From Pseudolabrys sp. (lineage in GTDB: Bacteria; Pseudomonadota; Alphaproteobacteria; Rhizobiales; Xanthobacteraceae), in the NCBI GenBank assembly GCA_017849615.1, contig JAFIGS010000012.1, forward strand, positions 124,001-188,000: a DNA stretch of 64,000 nt. The letters are read 5' to 3'. Shown piece after piece: positions 24,822 through 33,004 of the stretch (position 1 is its first letter; each line of letters opens with the position of its first letter). The position numbers and the translations under genes are program-made. The notes beneath the pieces were generated by a model, which did no database searches, was not told the DNA's origin, and saw only the letters and a list, made by a program, of their open reading frames with translations.

Positions 24822-25172
24822 CTAGAATTTTTCGCTGCCGCGCTGCCGTTCGGCGTCGGGAAAATCGCGGTACAGCGCGAAGCGCGCATTCTGCGCCAGA
24901 GAATTGACGCCGAAGTGGAAGCCTTCGACCGGCTCGCCGCGTGACGCGACGTGGCCGAAGGCGCGGTCGAGCTGGGCGAGGTCGCGCACCTCCATCATCA
25001 GATGGAATTCGCCGAGCCCCTCGCCGCCGAGGCCGAGCTTGCGCCGCGTCAGCCGCCAGCTTTCGATCAGGTCCTGCGATTGCAGATAACCCAGGTATTT
25101 GGCAACGCCGTCGCTGAAATCGGTGTCGCGCACGCCCGGTTTCAGGTCGCACCACGCATGATAAATGTTCAT
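24822..25172 (-). CDS. DUF6614-like small protein, probable ferredoxin-fold dimer
   Basis: This protein of 116 residues begins MNIYHAWCDLKPGVRDTDF and has alternating strands and helices ending in FALYRDFPDAERQR. It resembles the small alpha+beta-barrel proteins grouped as DUF6614; I recall the family by appearance and give it low weight. No motif suggests an active site. It starts 13 bases after the LysE-type exporter stop on the same strand, so the two are probably co-transcribed. Confidence 0.65.
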   Translation of the reverse strand: MNIYHAWCDLKPGVRDTDFSDGVAKYLGYLQSQDLIESWRLTRRKLGLGGEGLGEFHLMMEVRDLAQLDRAFGHVASRGEPVEGFHFGVNSLAQNARFALYRDFPDAERQRGSEKF

Positions 25173-25185
25173 TACAGCCGTTACC

Positions 25186-25815
25186 CTATTTGCGGCCTTC
25201 CAGCGCCATGCGCACGGCGAGGCCGCCGAGCATGGTGCCCATGATCCAGCGCTGCGCCAAGAGCCACCTCGGTCGCGTCATCAGGAATGTCGCAATCGAG
25301 CCGGCGGCACAGGCGATCATCGAATTGATGACGATGCTGATGACGATGTGCGTGGAGCCGAGCACGAGCGATTGCAGCAGCACATTACGCTCGGGGTCGA
25401 TGAAATTCGGCAGCAGGGCGAGGTAGAAGATCGCCATCTTCGGATTGAGCAGGCTGGTCACCAGCCCGGCGAGGAACAGCCGGCGCGGGCCGACTGGCGG
25501 CAGGGTGCGCACCTGGAACGGCGACTTGCCGCCCGGCCGTAGCGCCTCGAAGGCGAGCCAGCCGATATAGGCGGCGCCGGCAAAGCGCAGCACGTCATAG
25601 GCATAAGGCACCGCGAAGACGATGGCGGTCAGGCCGAAGGCTGCACACAGCAGGAAGATGACGAAGCCGACGGCGACGCCGGAGAAGGCGATCAGCCCGG
25701 CGAGGCGGCCCTGCGTGATGGCGCGCGAGATCATGTAGATCATGTTCGGCCCCGGCGTCAGCACGACGGCGAAAGCGAGAGAGGCGAAGGCGAAAAGGGA
25801 AGTGGTGGTGGGCAT
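25186..25815 (-). CDS. LysE/RhtB family amino-acid exporter
   Basis: This inner-membrane exporter of 209 residues has six hydrophobic segments. The family signature is at the N-terminus: VVLTPGPNMIYMISRAITQGRLAG. A second signature, FLAGLVTSLLNPKMAIFYLALLP, lies near residue 115. LysE/RhtB proteins export amino acids or their derivatives by proton exchange; the substrate cannot be told. It lies after a dispersed repeat and before the DUF6614-like gene. Confidence 0.92.
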   Translation of the reverse strand: MPTTTSLFAFASLAFAVVLTPGPNMIYMISRAITQGRLAGLIAFSGVAVGFVIFLLCAAFGLTAIVFAVPYAYDVLRFAGAAYIGWLAFEALRPGGKSPFQVRTLPPVGPRRLFLAGLVTSLLNPKMAIFYLALLPNFIDPERNVLLQSLVLGSTHIVISIVINSMIACAAGSIATFLMTRPRWLLAQRWIMGTMLGGLAVRMALEGRK

Positions 25816-25851
25816 GGAATCCGTTCGGCTTGTCTCTTAGACTGTCTCCGG

Positions 25852-25955
25852 CCTCATCCTGAGGAGCCGCGCGCTACGCGCGGCGGCTCGAAGGATGGGT
25901 CGGCCTCATGGTTCGAGCCGCGCGGGCTGCGCCGCGTTCCTCACCATGAGGGTTG
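25852..25955. repeat. CCTCATCCTGAGG-type intergenic repeat
   Basis: CCTCATCCTGAGGAGCCGCG is followed by a CGCGCTACGCGCG hairpin, GAAGGATGGGTCGGCCTCATGG and CTCACCATGAGGGTTGG. It occupies the gap between the LysE gene and the polA stop. This type of sequence is a familiar dispersed repeat in Bradyrhizobium-like genomes; only one copy is in this window. Confidence 0.65.
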
Positions 25956-25957
25956 GA

Positions 25958-28900
25958 TCAATGCGCCTCGTCCCAGTTGTCGGCGGCGCGCGCTTCGACC
26001 TGCAATGGCACGTTCATGGCGATGGCCGGGTGCGGCGCGCTTTCCATGACGTCCTTGATGATCGGCAGCGTGTCGGCGACTTCCTTCTCGGGTACCTCGA
26101 AGATCAATTCGTCGTGCACCTGCAGCAGCATTTTCGCGTTGAGTTTTGCCAGCGCGAGTTCGCCCTCCATGCGCATCATGGCGCGACGGATGATGTCGGC
26201 GGCCGAGCCCTGCAGGCGCGCATTGATGGCGGCGCGCTCGTTGAAGGCGCGCAGCGACGGATTCGACGCTTTGATGTCCGGGTAATGGCACTTGCGGCCG
26301 AACAAAGTGAGCACATAGCCGTGCGTGCGGCAGTACTCGCGCGTTTCATCCATGTAGTCGCGGATGCCGGGGAAGCGCTCGAAATACTTCTTGATGTACT
26401 CGCCCGCTTCGCCGCGCTCGATGCCGAGCTGGTTGGCGAGGCCGAAAGCCGAGATGCCGTAAATAATGCCGAAGTTGATGGCCTTGGCGCGGCGGCGCAC
26501 TTCGCCCGGCATGTCCTTGACCGGCACGCCGAACATTTCGGACGCCGTCATGGCGTGAATGTCGATGCCGTCCTTGAATGCCTGCCGCAGCGTCGGCACG
26601 TCGGCGACCTCGGCGAGCAGGCGCAGTTCGATCTGCGAATAGTCGGCCGACACCAGCTTGTTGCCGGCCGCGGCGACGAAAGCCTTCCTGATTTTCCGGC
26701 CTTCCTCGGTGCGGATCGGGATGTTCTGCAAATTCGGCTCGGACGATGACAGGCGTCCGGTCGAGGTGGCGGCCAGCGAATATGACGTGTGCACGCGGCC
26801 GGTGTTCGGATTGACGTAGTTCGGCAGCGCCTCGGTATAGGTCGAGCGCAGCTTCGACACCTGACGCCAGTCGATGATGACCTTCGGCAGCTTATGGCCC
26901 TGCTCGGCGAGCTCCTCGAGCTCGCGCGCGGTGGTGGACCATTGTCCGGTCTTGGTCTTGGAGCCGCCGGGCAGGCCGAGCTGGCCGAACAGGATATCGC
27001 CAAGCTGCTTGGGCGAGCCGGGATTGACCGGCGTGCCGGCGATCTCGTTGATCTCCTCCTCGAGCGCGACCTGCCTCTTGCCGAAGTCGTTGGACAATTT
27101 CGCCAGCACGGCGCGGTCGATGGAAATGCCACGGCCTTCCATGCGGCCGAGCACCGCCGGCATCTGCCGCTCCAAAGTCTCGTAAACGGCGGTGACCTGT
27201 TCGGCGGCCATGCGCGGCTTAAGGCCGTGCCAGAGGCGCAGGATGATGTCGGCATCCTCGGCGGCGTAGGTCGCGGCGCGGCCGATCGGCGTCGCCTCCG
27301 CGGTGAACAGCGCCTTGTCCTTGTTCTTCACGTCATTGAAGCGCGACGGCATGCGGTCGAGATAGCGGCTGCCGAGCGCCGCCGTGTCGTGCCCGCCCTT
27401 GCCGGCGTCGAGCACGTAGGAGATCAGCATCACGTCGTCGGTGGCGCCGAGATCGATGCCGCGGGTGCTCAGCACCAGCCGGTCGCGCTTGATGTCGTGG
27501 CCGATCTTGGTGACGCAGTTGTCCTCGAGCAGCGGCTTGAGGATGGCGAGAGCTGTGTGCTCCTCGATCTGGCCGTCGCTGAGCTTGGCGGCGAACAGGC
27601 CGGACTGGTCGCCTTCGCTGGCGTCGCGGTGGCCGAGCGGCAGATAGTAGGCTTCGTTCGGCGCCACGGCGAATGCCAGGCCGCAAAGCGAGGTCTGCAA
27701 GGGATCGAGCGCGCTGGTCTCGGTCTTGATGGCGAGCGTGCCGGTGTCGAGAGCGCGCGCGATCAGCGCCTTGAGCGCATCGGCCGTATCGATGGCGCTG
27801 TATTTGCCCATGTCGAAGGGTGCGTTGCGCAGCCGCTCGAGACGGCGGGCGGCGAGGGAAATGGGGGTGAGCGCCGCGCCGGGCTCACTCCCTCCCCCGC
27901 TTGCGGGGGAGGGTTGGGGAGGGGGTGCAAATAGATCGCCGGTTCCCCCTCCCGCCGGCCTTTGGCCGGCGACCTCCCCCGCTTGCGGGGGAGGTGAAGA
28001 GAGTTTGGCATCCGCGCTGATCGCGCCCGCGTCGATGCCGGTCTTCTCGGCGATGCGGCGGGTGATGGTGGTGAACTCCATCGCCTTGAGGAAGGCGATG
28101 AGGTTCTTGTAGTCCGGCTCGTGCACGGCGAGGTCGGCGACGTCGGTGTCGAGCGGCACATTCCGGTCGAGCGTGACGAGGCGCTTGGAAACGCGCGCCT
28201 GCTCGGCGAACTGGATGATGTTCTCGCGGCGCTTCGCCTGCTTGATCTCGGACGCGCGCGCCAGCAGGGTTTCGAGATCGCCATAGGTGCCGATCAGTTC
28301 GGCGGCGGTCTTGGGCCCGATGCCGGGAACGCCGGGCACGTTGTCCGAGGTGTCGCCGATCAGCGCCTGCGCCTCGATCACCTTCTCCGGCGGCACGCCG
28401 AACTTCTCGATCACCTCGGCGCGGCCGATGCGCTTGTCCTTCATGGTGTCGTACATGACGACGGTGTCGCCGACGAGCTGCATCAGGTCCTTGTCGGAGG
28501 AGACGATGGTCGTCGTGGCGCCGGCCTCGCAGGCCAGCCGCGCATAGGTCGCGATGAGGTCGTCGGCCTCGTAGCCGGCCTGCTCGAGGCACGGGATTTC
28601 GAAGGCGCGCACGGCGTCGCGGATCAGCGGGAATTGCGGGCGCAGGTCTTCCGGCGCTTCCGGACGGTGCGCCTTGTAGTCGGGGTAGAAATCGGTGCGG
28701 AAGGTCTTCTCGGACTTGTCGAAAATGACGGCGAGATGAGTCGGCTTCTCCTCCGGCTTCATCTCTGCCAGCAGCTTCCACAGCATGTTGCAGAATCCGA
28801 GCACGGCATTTACCTGCAGGCCATCCGACTTGCGGGTCAGCGGCGGCAGCGCGTGGTAGGCGCGGAAAATGTAGCCCGAGCCGTCGACCAGGAAGACGTG

Positions 28901-29017
28901 ATCGCCCTTTTTCAGCGCGCGGCCGTCGGGGCTTGCCGGCGCGGCAGCGGCTGGAGCCGGAGCCTTTGACTTGGCGGCGGATTTCGGGGCGGCTTTGGAC
29001 GTTTTGGATGTTGGCAT
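25958..29017 (-). CDS. polA: DNA polymerase I
   Basis: This repair and Okazaki-fragment-processing polymerase has 1019 residues. The 5'-3' exonuclease domain spans about 38-335 (VDGSGYIFRAYHALPP, GDTSDNVPGVPGIGPKTA). A degenerate 3'-5' exonuclease domain spans about 400-620. The polymerase domain to the C-terminus shows motif A VSADYSQIELRLLAE, motif B RRRAKAINFGIIYG and motif C VHDELIFEV. Two oddities are visible. Residues about 339-377 are a Pro/Gly-rich linker encoded by a dispersed palindromic repeat read in frame. In the exonuclease domain the D-x-E metal motif reads I-K-T-E-T, with Lys431 where Escherichia coli has Asp355. The later Asp and the Tyr-Ala-Ala-Glu-Asp-Ala-Asp motif remain. 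Confidence 0.97.
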   Translation of the reverse strand: MPTSKTSKAAPKSAAKSKAPAPAAAAPASPDGRALKKGDHVFLVDGSGYIFRAYHALPPLTRKSDGLQVNAVLGFCNMLWKLLAEMKPEEKPTHLAVIFDKSEKTFRTDFYPDYKAHRPEAPEDLRPQFPLIRDAVRAFEIPCLEQAGYEADDLIATYARLACEAGATTTIVSSDKDLMQLVGDTVVMYDTMKDKRIGRAEVIEKFGVPPEKVIEAQALIGDTSDNVPGVPGIGPKTAAELIGTYGDLETLLARASEIKQAKRRENIIQFAEQARVSKRLVTLDRNVPLDTDVADLAVHEPDYKNLIAFLKAMEFTTITRRIAEKTGIDAGAISADAKLSSPPPQAGEVAGQRPAGGGTGDLFAPPPQPSPASGGGSEPGAALTPISLAARRLERLRNAPFDMGKYSAIDTADALKALIARALDTGTLAIKTETSALDPLQTSLCGLAFAVAPNEAYYLPLGHRDASEGDQSGLFAAKLSDGQIEEHTALAILKPLLEDNCVTKIGHDIKRDRLVLSTRGIDLGATDDVMLISYVLDAGKGGHDTAALGSRYLDRMPSRFNDVKNKDKALFTAEATPIGRAATYAAEDADIILRLWHGLKPRMAAEQVTAVYETLERQMPAVLGRMEGRGISIDRAVLAKLSNDFGKRQVALEEEINEIAGTPVNPGSPKQLGDILFGQLGLPGGSKTKTGQWSTTARELEELAEQGHKLPKVIIDWRQVSKLRSTYTEALPNYVNPNTGRVHTSYSLAATSTGRLSSSEPNLQNIPIRTEEGRKIRKAFVAAAGNKLVSADYSQIELRLLAEVADVPTLRQAFKDGIDIHAMTASEMFGVPVKDMPGEVRRRAKAINFGIIYGISAFGLANQLGIERGEAGEYIKKYFERFPGIRDYMDETREYCRTHGYVLTLFGRKCHYPDIKASNPSLRAFNERAAINARLQGSAADIIRRAMMRMEGELALAKLNAKMLLQVHDELIFEVPEKEVADTLPIIKDVMESAPHPAIAMNVPLQVEARAADNWDEAH
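27886..28002. repeat. Palindromic repeat inside the polA coding sequence
   Basis: About 117 bases hold two CTCCCCCGC-TT-GCGGGGGAG hairpins and a GCCGGCC-TTT-GGCCGGC hairpin, plus the GAGGGTTGGGGAGGGGGTGC and GGGGAGGTGAAGA motifs also seen in the spacers at 12159-12276 and 29094-29203. It stays in frame with polA and has no stop, giving peptides such as PPPQAGEVAGQRPAGGG between two nuclease domains. Confidence 0.85.
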
Positions 29018-29093
29018 GGCCCGAATGTGGGCCGGAGCGCGGGATGAATCAATGCGCCTGATCTGGCCTGTGGACTCGCGACGAACTCGGAGT

Positions 29094-29203
29094 GCTCCCT
29101 CTCCCCTTGGGGGAGAGGGTTGGGGTGAGGGGGCAAGTGCCTATCGGTAGTTTGTAACCCCTGCTTCGCAATCCGACCTCTCCCTGTGGGAGAGGTGAAG
29201 AAA
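29094..29203. repeat. C/G-rich dispersed repeat upstream of polA
   Basis: The element runs from GCTCCCTCTCCCC to GGGAGAGGTGAAGAAAG, closely matching the chvI-chvG copy in its ends, its GGGGTGAGGGGGCAAGTG stretch and its TTTGTAACCCCT/ATTGTAACCCCT centre. It fills the space between the acyltransferase stop and the polA start. Confidence 0.75.
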
Positions 29204-29205
29204 GA

Positions 29206-30264
29206 CTACTCCGCTGGCTGCATGGCCAGGCGCGGTTCGTGCTTTTTCTTGTCCGGAACCAGCCAGAACATGGCCGGTCGCTCGAACAGGAATTTCAGCG
29301 GCGTGAAGCGCACGGCCCAGAAGATCGCCAGCGCCCCGATCACGCCGGTGGCGGTGACCAGCGCCGAGATGGTGCCGATGTCGGTGACGATGCCGGTCTT
29401 GGTGAGGACGGTGCGGCTCGCCGCCATCGGCAGGAAGAAGGCGAGATAGATGACGATCGAGTTGCGGCCGCAATAGCGCAGCGGCTTGAACACATCGTGC
29501 TGCGCCAGCAGCGCCGAAACGGTGACGACCGCCACCGCGCCGATCAGGCCGAGCGTCAGCGAATAGAATGGCAGCGCCGCAACGCCGGCTTTCACCAGCA
29601 GGCCGTTGCCGATGCCCCAGATCACCAGGCCGGTCATGGCCAGCGCCGGGGCGGACTGCGCCCGCGCGGCGATAGCGAAGATGTACCGCGCGGCGATGTA
29701 GCCCGTATAGAAATAGACGAAGCGCGAGGCGAATTCGTCCGGCACCATCCAACCGGTCTGCACCTGCGAAATTTCCATCGCGGCGCCGATGAGCCAGATT
29801 ACCGGCCATGGCACGCGCTTCGTCAGCTTCACGACGATGAAGAAGATCGGCAGCAGGTAGATGAACCACAGAGTGCCGAAAGGTTCGACGAACGACATGA
29901 GGTAAGCGTGCGCCACGCCCATGACGCCCTGTTCGGCGATGAAGCCCGGCGCCTTGAAGGCGAATTGAATCGCGGTCCACAGCAGATAGAAATAGAAGAA
30001 GTGAACAACCTTGCGATCGATGTAGGTGCGCCAGTCGCGATCGATCACCTTGGCAAGGAACAGGCCCGAAATGAGGAAGAAGTCGGGCATGCGGAACGGC
30101 CGCGCGAATTCGACGACGTGGTGCAACCAGCCTTCCTTGCCGGTCACCGCTTCGACGCCGAGCGTCGAATGCATCATCACGACGAAGACGATGCAGAAGC
30201 CCTTGGCGTAATCGACCCAGTCGACCCGCCCATCGTGTATGCCGGTGTGCAATTCGTTCTGCAT
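29206..30264 (-). CDS. Acyltransferase family 3 membrane protein
   Basis: This polytopic membrane protein of about 352 residues has roughly ten helices. The N-terminus VDWVDYAKGFCIVFVVMMH has the R/D-x-x-D-x-x-K-G-x-x-I/M start and the putative catalytic His typical of acyltransferase_3 proteins, which O-acylate glycans, lipids or peptides. FRMPDFFLISGLFLAK is a second family motif. Its target is unknown, but the divergent neighbour makes UDP-glucuronate, so surface polysaccharide modification is plausible. The start with GGGACGGATAAA upstream is chosen; one six codons earlier is possible. Confidence 0.85.
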   Translation of the reverse strand: MQNELHTGIHDGRVDWVDYAKGFCIVFVVMMHSTLGVEAVTGKEGWLHHVVEFARPFRMPDFFLISGLFLAKVIDRDWRTYIDRKVVHFFYFYLLWTAIQFAFKAPGFIAEQGVMGVAHAYLMSFVEPFGTLWFIYLLPIFFIVVKLTKRVPWPVIWLIGAAMEISQVQTGWMVPDEFASRFVYFYTGYIAARYIFAIAARAQSAPALAMTGLVIWGIGNGLLVKAGVAALPFYSLTLGLIGAVAVVTVSALLAQHDVFKPLRYCGRNSIVIYLAFFLPMAASRTVLTKTGIVTDIGTISALVTATGVIGALAIFWAVRFTPLKFLFERPAMFWLVPDKKKHEPRLAMQPAE

Positions 30265-30446
30265 TTTATCCGTCCCGTTCATGATGACATTGTGACGGGC
30301 CAAGGTTTCACTCCCCTTTACGCGCCTGAATAAAATGGGGCCGGTTTGAGGCAACTCGCAATCGCGAAACGGCTCTGCTAGACCGCCGCCGGTGGCCCCG
30401 ATATCATTTGATTAACCAACGGCGGCCGGATGGGTGTGGTTAAGAT

Positions 30447-31760
30447 ATGCGCGTTGCGATGATCGGTTCAGGTTATGTGGGTCTCGTGTCGGGAGCCTGC
30501 TTCGCGGACTTCGGCCACGAAGTGATATGCGTCGACAAGGACAAGTCGAAGATCGACGCGCTCAACGGCGGCCATGTGCCGATCTACGAGCCGGGACTGA
30601 CCGAACTGGTGGCAACCAACGTCAAGGCCGGGCGGCTCAAATTTACCATGGACCTCGCCGCCGCGGTCAAAAAGACCGACGCGGTGTTCATCGCCGTGGG
30701 CACGCCGTCGCGCCGCGGCGACGGTCACGCCGATTTAACATTCGTTTACGATGCCGCGAAGGAGATTGCCGCCGCGGTCGATGGCTTCACCGTCGTCGTC
30801 ACCAAGTCCACCGTGCCGGTCGGCACGGGCGATGAGGTCGAGCGTATCATCCGCGAAGCGCGGCCCGACGCGTCCGTTGCGGTGGTGTCGAACCCTGAGT
30901 TTCTGCGCGAAGGCGCGGCCATCAAGGACTTCAAGCATCCCGACCGCATCGTGGTCGGCACCGACGACGAGCGCGCGCGGGCGGTGATGTCGGGGCTGTA
31001 TCGGCCGCTCTATCTGAACCGCTCGCCGGTGATGTTCACCGGGCGGCGCACCGCGGAGCTGATCAAATACGCGGCCAATGCGTTCCTCGCCACCAAGATC
31101 ACCTTCATCAACGAGATCGCCGATCTCGCCGAGAAGGCGGGCGCCGACGTGCAGGAGATCGCGCGCGGCATCGGCCTCGACAACCGCATCGGCGGCAAGT
31201 TCCTGCATGCCGGCCCCGGCTATGGCGGATCGTGTTTCCCCAAGGACACGCTGGCGCTGCTCAAGACCGGACAGGATCACGACACGCCGCTGCGCATCAT
31301 CGAGGCGGTGGTGGCGGTGAACGACAACCGCAAGCGCGCGATGGCGCGCAAGGTCTCGCACGCGCTGAACGGCGATATCCGCGGCAAGACCATCGCCGTG
31401 CTCGGCCTGACCTTCAAGCCGAACACCGATGACATGCGCGAGGCGCCGTCGATCCCGCTGATCGCGGCCCTCCAGGACATGGGCGCGCAGGTGCGGGCCT
31501 ACGATCCGGTCGGTATGGAGCAGTCGCGCGCCTATCTCAAGAACGTGGCCTTCTGCAACGACGCGTACGATTGCGCGCAAGGCGCCTCGGCGCTGGTGAT
31601 CGTCACCGAGTGGGAGCAGTTCCGCGCGCTCGACTTCGCGCGTCTCAAGGACGCGATGGTCAAGCCGGTGCTGGTCGATCTGCGCAACATCTACCAGCCC
31701 GACGAACTCGCCCGCCACGGCTTCGCCTATGAAGGCGTCGGCCGCGGTTCAGCAGGATGA
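30447..31760 (+). CDS. ugd: UDP-glucose 6-dehydrogenase
   Basis: This cytoplasmic NAD-dependent enzyme oxidises UDP-glucose to UDP-glucuronate for exopolysaccharide, capsule or lipid A sugars. Its 437 residues start with the Rossmann motif MIGSGYVGLVSGACFADFGH. The substrate segment VGTPSRRGDGHADLTFV, KYAANAFLATKITFINEIAD and the catalytic Cys263 in GPGYGGSCFPKDTLAL are intact, and the C-terminal domain LGLTFKPNTDDMREAPS follows. Its last 12 bases overlap the convergent TadE-like gene. It is divergent from the acyltransferase. Confidence 0.95.
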   Translation: MRVAMIGSGYVGLVSGACFADFGHEVICVDKDKSKIDALNGGHVPIYEPGLTELVATNVKAGRLKFTMDLAAAVKKTDAVFIAVGTPSRRGDGHADLTFVYDAAKEIAAAVDGFTVVVTKSTVPVGTGDEVERIIREARPDASVAVVSNPEFLREGAAIKDFKHPDRIVVGTDDERARAVMSGLYRPLYLNRSPVMFTGRRTAELIKYAANAFLATKITFINEIADLAEKAGADVQEIARGIGLDNRIGGKFLHAGPGYGGSCFPKDTLALLKTGQDHDTPLRIIEAVVAVNDNRKRAMARKVSHALNGDIRGKTIAVLGLTFKPNTDDMREAPSIPLIAALQDMGAQVRAYDPVGMEQSRAYLKNVAFCNDAYDCAQGASALVIVTEWEQFRALDFARLKDAMVKPVLVDLRNIYQPDELARHGFAYEGVGRGSAG

Positions 31761-32333
31761 CGGCGTCGTGAGATACTGCACGCAGGCGCTGCTGCGCGGC
31801 GTCGCGTACAGATTATCGGTGAGATTGATCGGCCCCGTGATCGCCCCGCCAAATAGCGGCGTGTAGGTGTAGCTGACCTCGGCATAGATCAGATAACACG
31901 GGAAGCTGTTGCACGGCTTGGTCGTCTTGAACTGCGACGGCAGGTTCGACCACGCCGCGCCGGCGGTGTAGGCTGCGCCCTGCGTGGCATAGCTCCAGCT
32001 GACGACCGCGTTGGCGGTCGAGGTCATCTTGATCTGCGTGATCTTGCTAGTCACCGAACTTGACGGGAACGGCGACAGGATCGCGGCGGTGGCGCCGACG
32101 ATCGACGCCATATCCGTGGTGCCGATATTGTTGGTGCCGGTGGTGTACTGATTGGTGATCGTGGCCAGCGCCGCGGTCGCCGAGCGGACCTTGATATGGA
32201 CCGCGAAGGCCCGCCCGATGTCGTAGGTCGAAAGCATCGTCAGCAGCAGGAACGGGGCAATGATGGCGAACTCGATGGCGGCGACGCCGTCGATTCCTCG
32301 CGCAAAACGTCGCAGCAGTTTCGATCCGGTCAT
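31749..32333 (-). CDS. TadE-like minor pseudopilin
   Basis: The protein has 194 residues. A basic start is followed by GVAAIEFAIIAPFLLLTMLS at about residues 16-35, with the A-I-E-F-A motif and conserved Glu of TadE/TadF pseudopilins. The extracytoplasmic part is rich in Thr, Ser, Ala and Tyr and holds two Cys pairs, at CNSFPC and at CVQYLTTPSSC. It is the second gene of a probable operon, nine bases after another TadE-like gene. Its 3' end overlaps the convergent ugd by 12 bases. Confidence 0.85.
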   Translation of the reverse strand: MTGSKLLRRFARGIDGVAAIEFAIIAPFLLLTMLSTYDIGRAFAVHIKVRSATAALATITNQYTTGTNNIGTTDMASIVGATAAILSPFPSSSVTSKITQIKMTSTANAVVSWSYATQGAAYTAGAAWSNLPSQFKTTKPCNSFPCYLIYAEVSYTYTPLFGGAITGPINLTDNLYATPRSSACVQYLTTPSSC

Positions 32334-32342
32334 CAGGACAAC

Positions 32343-32891
32343 CTAATAGGACGGCTCGACCCGGAATGCGGTCACGCCCAGCATTTCGGCCTGGTTGTTC
32401 GGCAACGTGGCAAAGGAGAAGCCAAGTGGCCCCGATATCACCGTCCAGGGATAGACGAGCTGCACCACCATCACCTGGCCCGGCGTGCCGGGGCTGTAGG
32501 CCCAGTTCATGACCGGATTGCCGTTGTTGTAGAGCGCCGGCGCCGACGTGCTGGCGCTGGCGAAATCGCTGTAGCTTTGCACGATCACGATCAGATTGGC
32601 GCAGGTGAAGATCGCGCTCGGCAGGTAGTTGTTGCAGATCGACTGCTTGTACTGCGTCTGCGACAGGTTTTGGCCGCTGTTGGTCAGGAACAGCCGGCCG
32701 GCCTCGATGGCGGCGTTCTGCAGCGCCTGCTGGGCGAACATATAGATGCAGAGTTGGAAGATCGCGATCAGGGTGCCGAGAAACAGCGGCGCGATCATCG
32801 CGAATTCAACGGCGGTCGCGCCGCGCTGCGCCCGGCCAAATCGCCGGAGCGCCCGGCCACGACGCGCGCAGCTTTGACGGGTCGCATGCAT
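32343..32891 (-). CDS. TadE/TadF-like minor pseudopilin
   Basis: The protein has 182 residues. RGATAVEFAMIAPLFLGTLI at about residues 23-42 is the TadE-type signal with the conserved Glu at position five of the mature protein. A Cys-bearing extracytoplasmic domain follows (SICNNYLPSAIFTCANLI). The basic N-terminus has three Cys-free Arg clusters apart from one early Cys. It heads a two-gene minus-strand operon and diverges from a vWA-containing TadG gene across a 113-base AT-rich promoter region. The set looks like a complete TadE-TadF-TadG minor-pilin module. Confidence 0.85.
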   Translation of the reverse strand: MHATRQSCARRGRALRRFGRAQRGATAVEFAMIAPLFLGTLIAIFQLCIYMFAQQALQNAAIEAGRLFLTNSGQNLSQTQYKQSICNNYLPSAIFTCANLIVIVQSYSDFASASTSAPALYNNGNPVMNWAYSPGTPGQVMVVQLVYPWTVISGPLGFSFATLPNNQAEMLGVTAFRVEPSY

Positions 32892-33004
32892 GCGCGCGAC
32901 ATGTGCATTTTCGAGTAAATATCGTCTTTATTATCTCTATATTTGACTTCGAATAGGCTGTCGGCGTTCGCTTATTTATTGATTCTTTATGGCGGCGCGC
33001 CGGC
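32892..33004. promoter_or_regulatory. AT-rich divergent promoter region of the second TadE/TadG locus
   Basis: This gap is markedly richer in A and T than its surroundings (GTAAATATCGTCTTTATTAT and TTGACTTCGAATAGG are examples). It must hold the promoters of both the TadE-TadE pair and TadG. I see no clear operator or repeat. Confidence 0.5.

Noticed and set aside
30265..30446. Specific operator between the acyltransferase and ugd
   Set aside because: No palindrome or known box could be seen; it presumably holds two divergent promoters.
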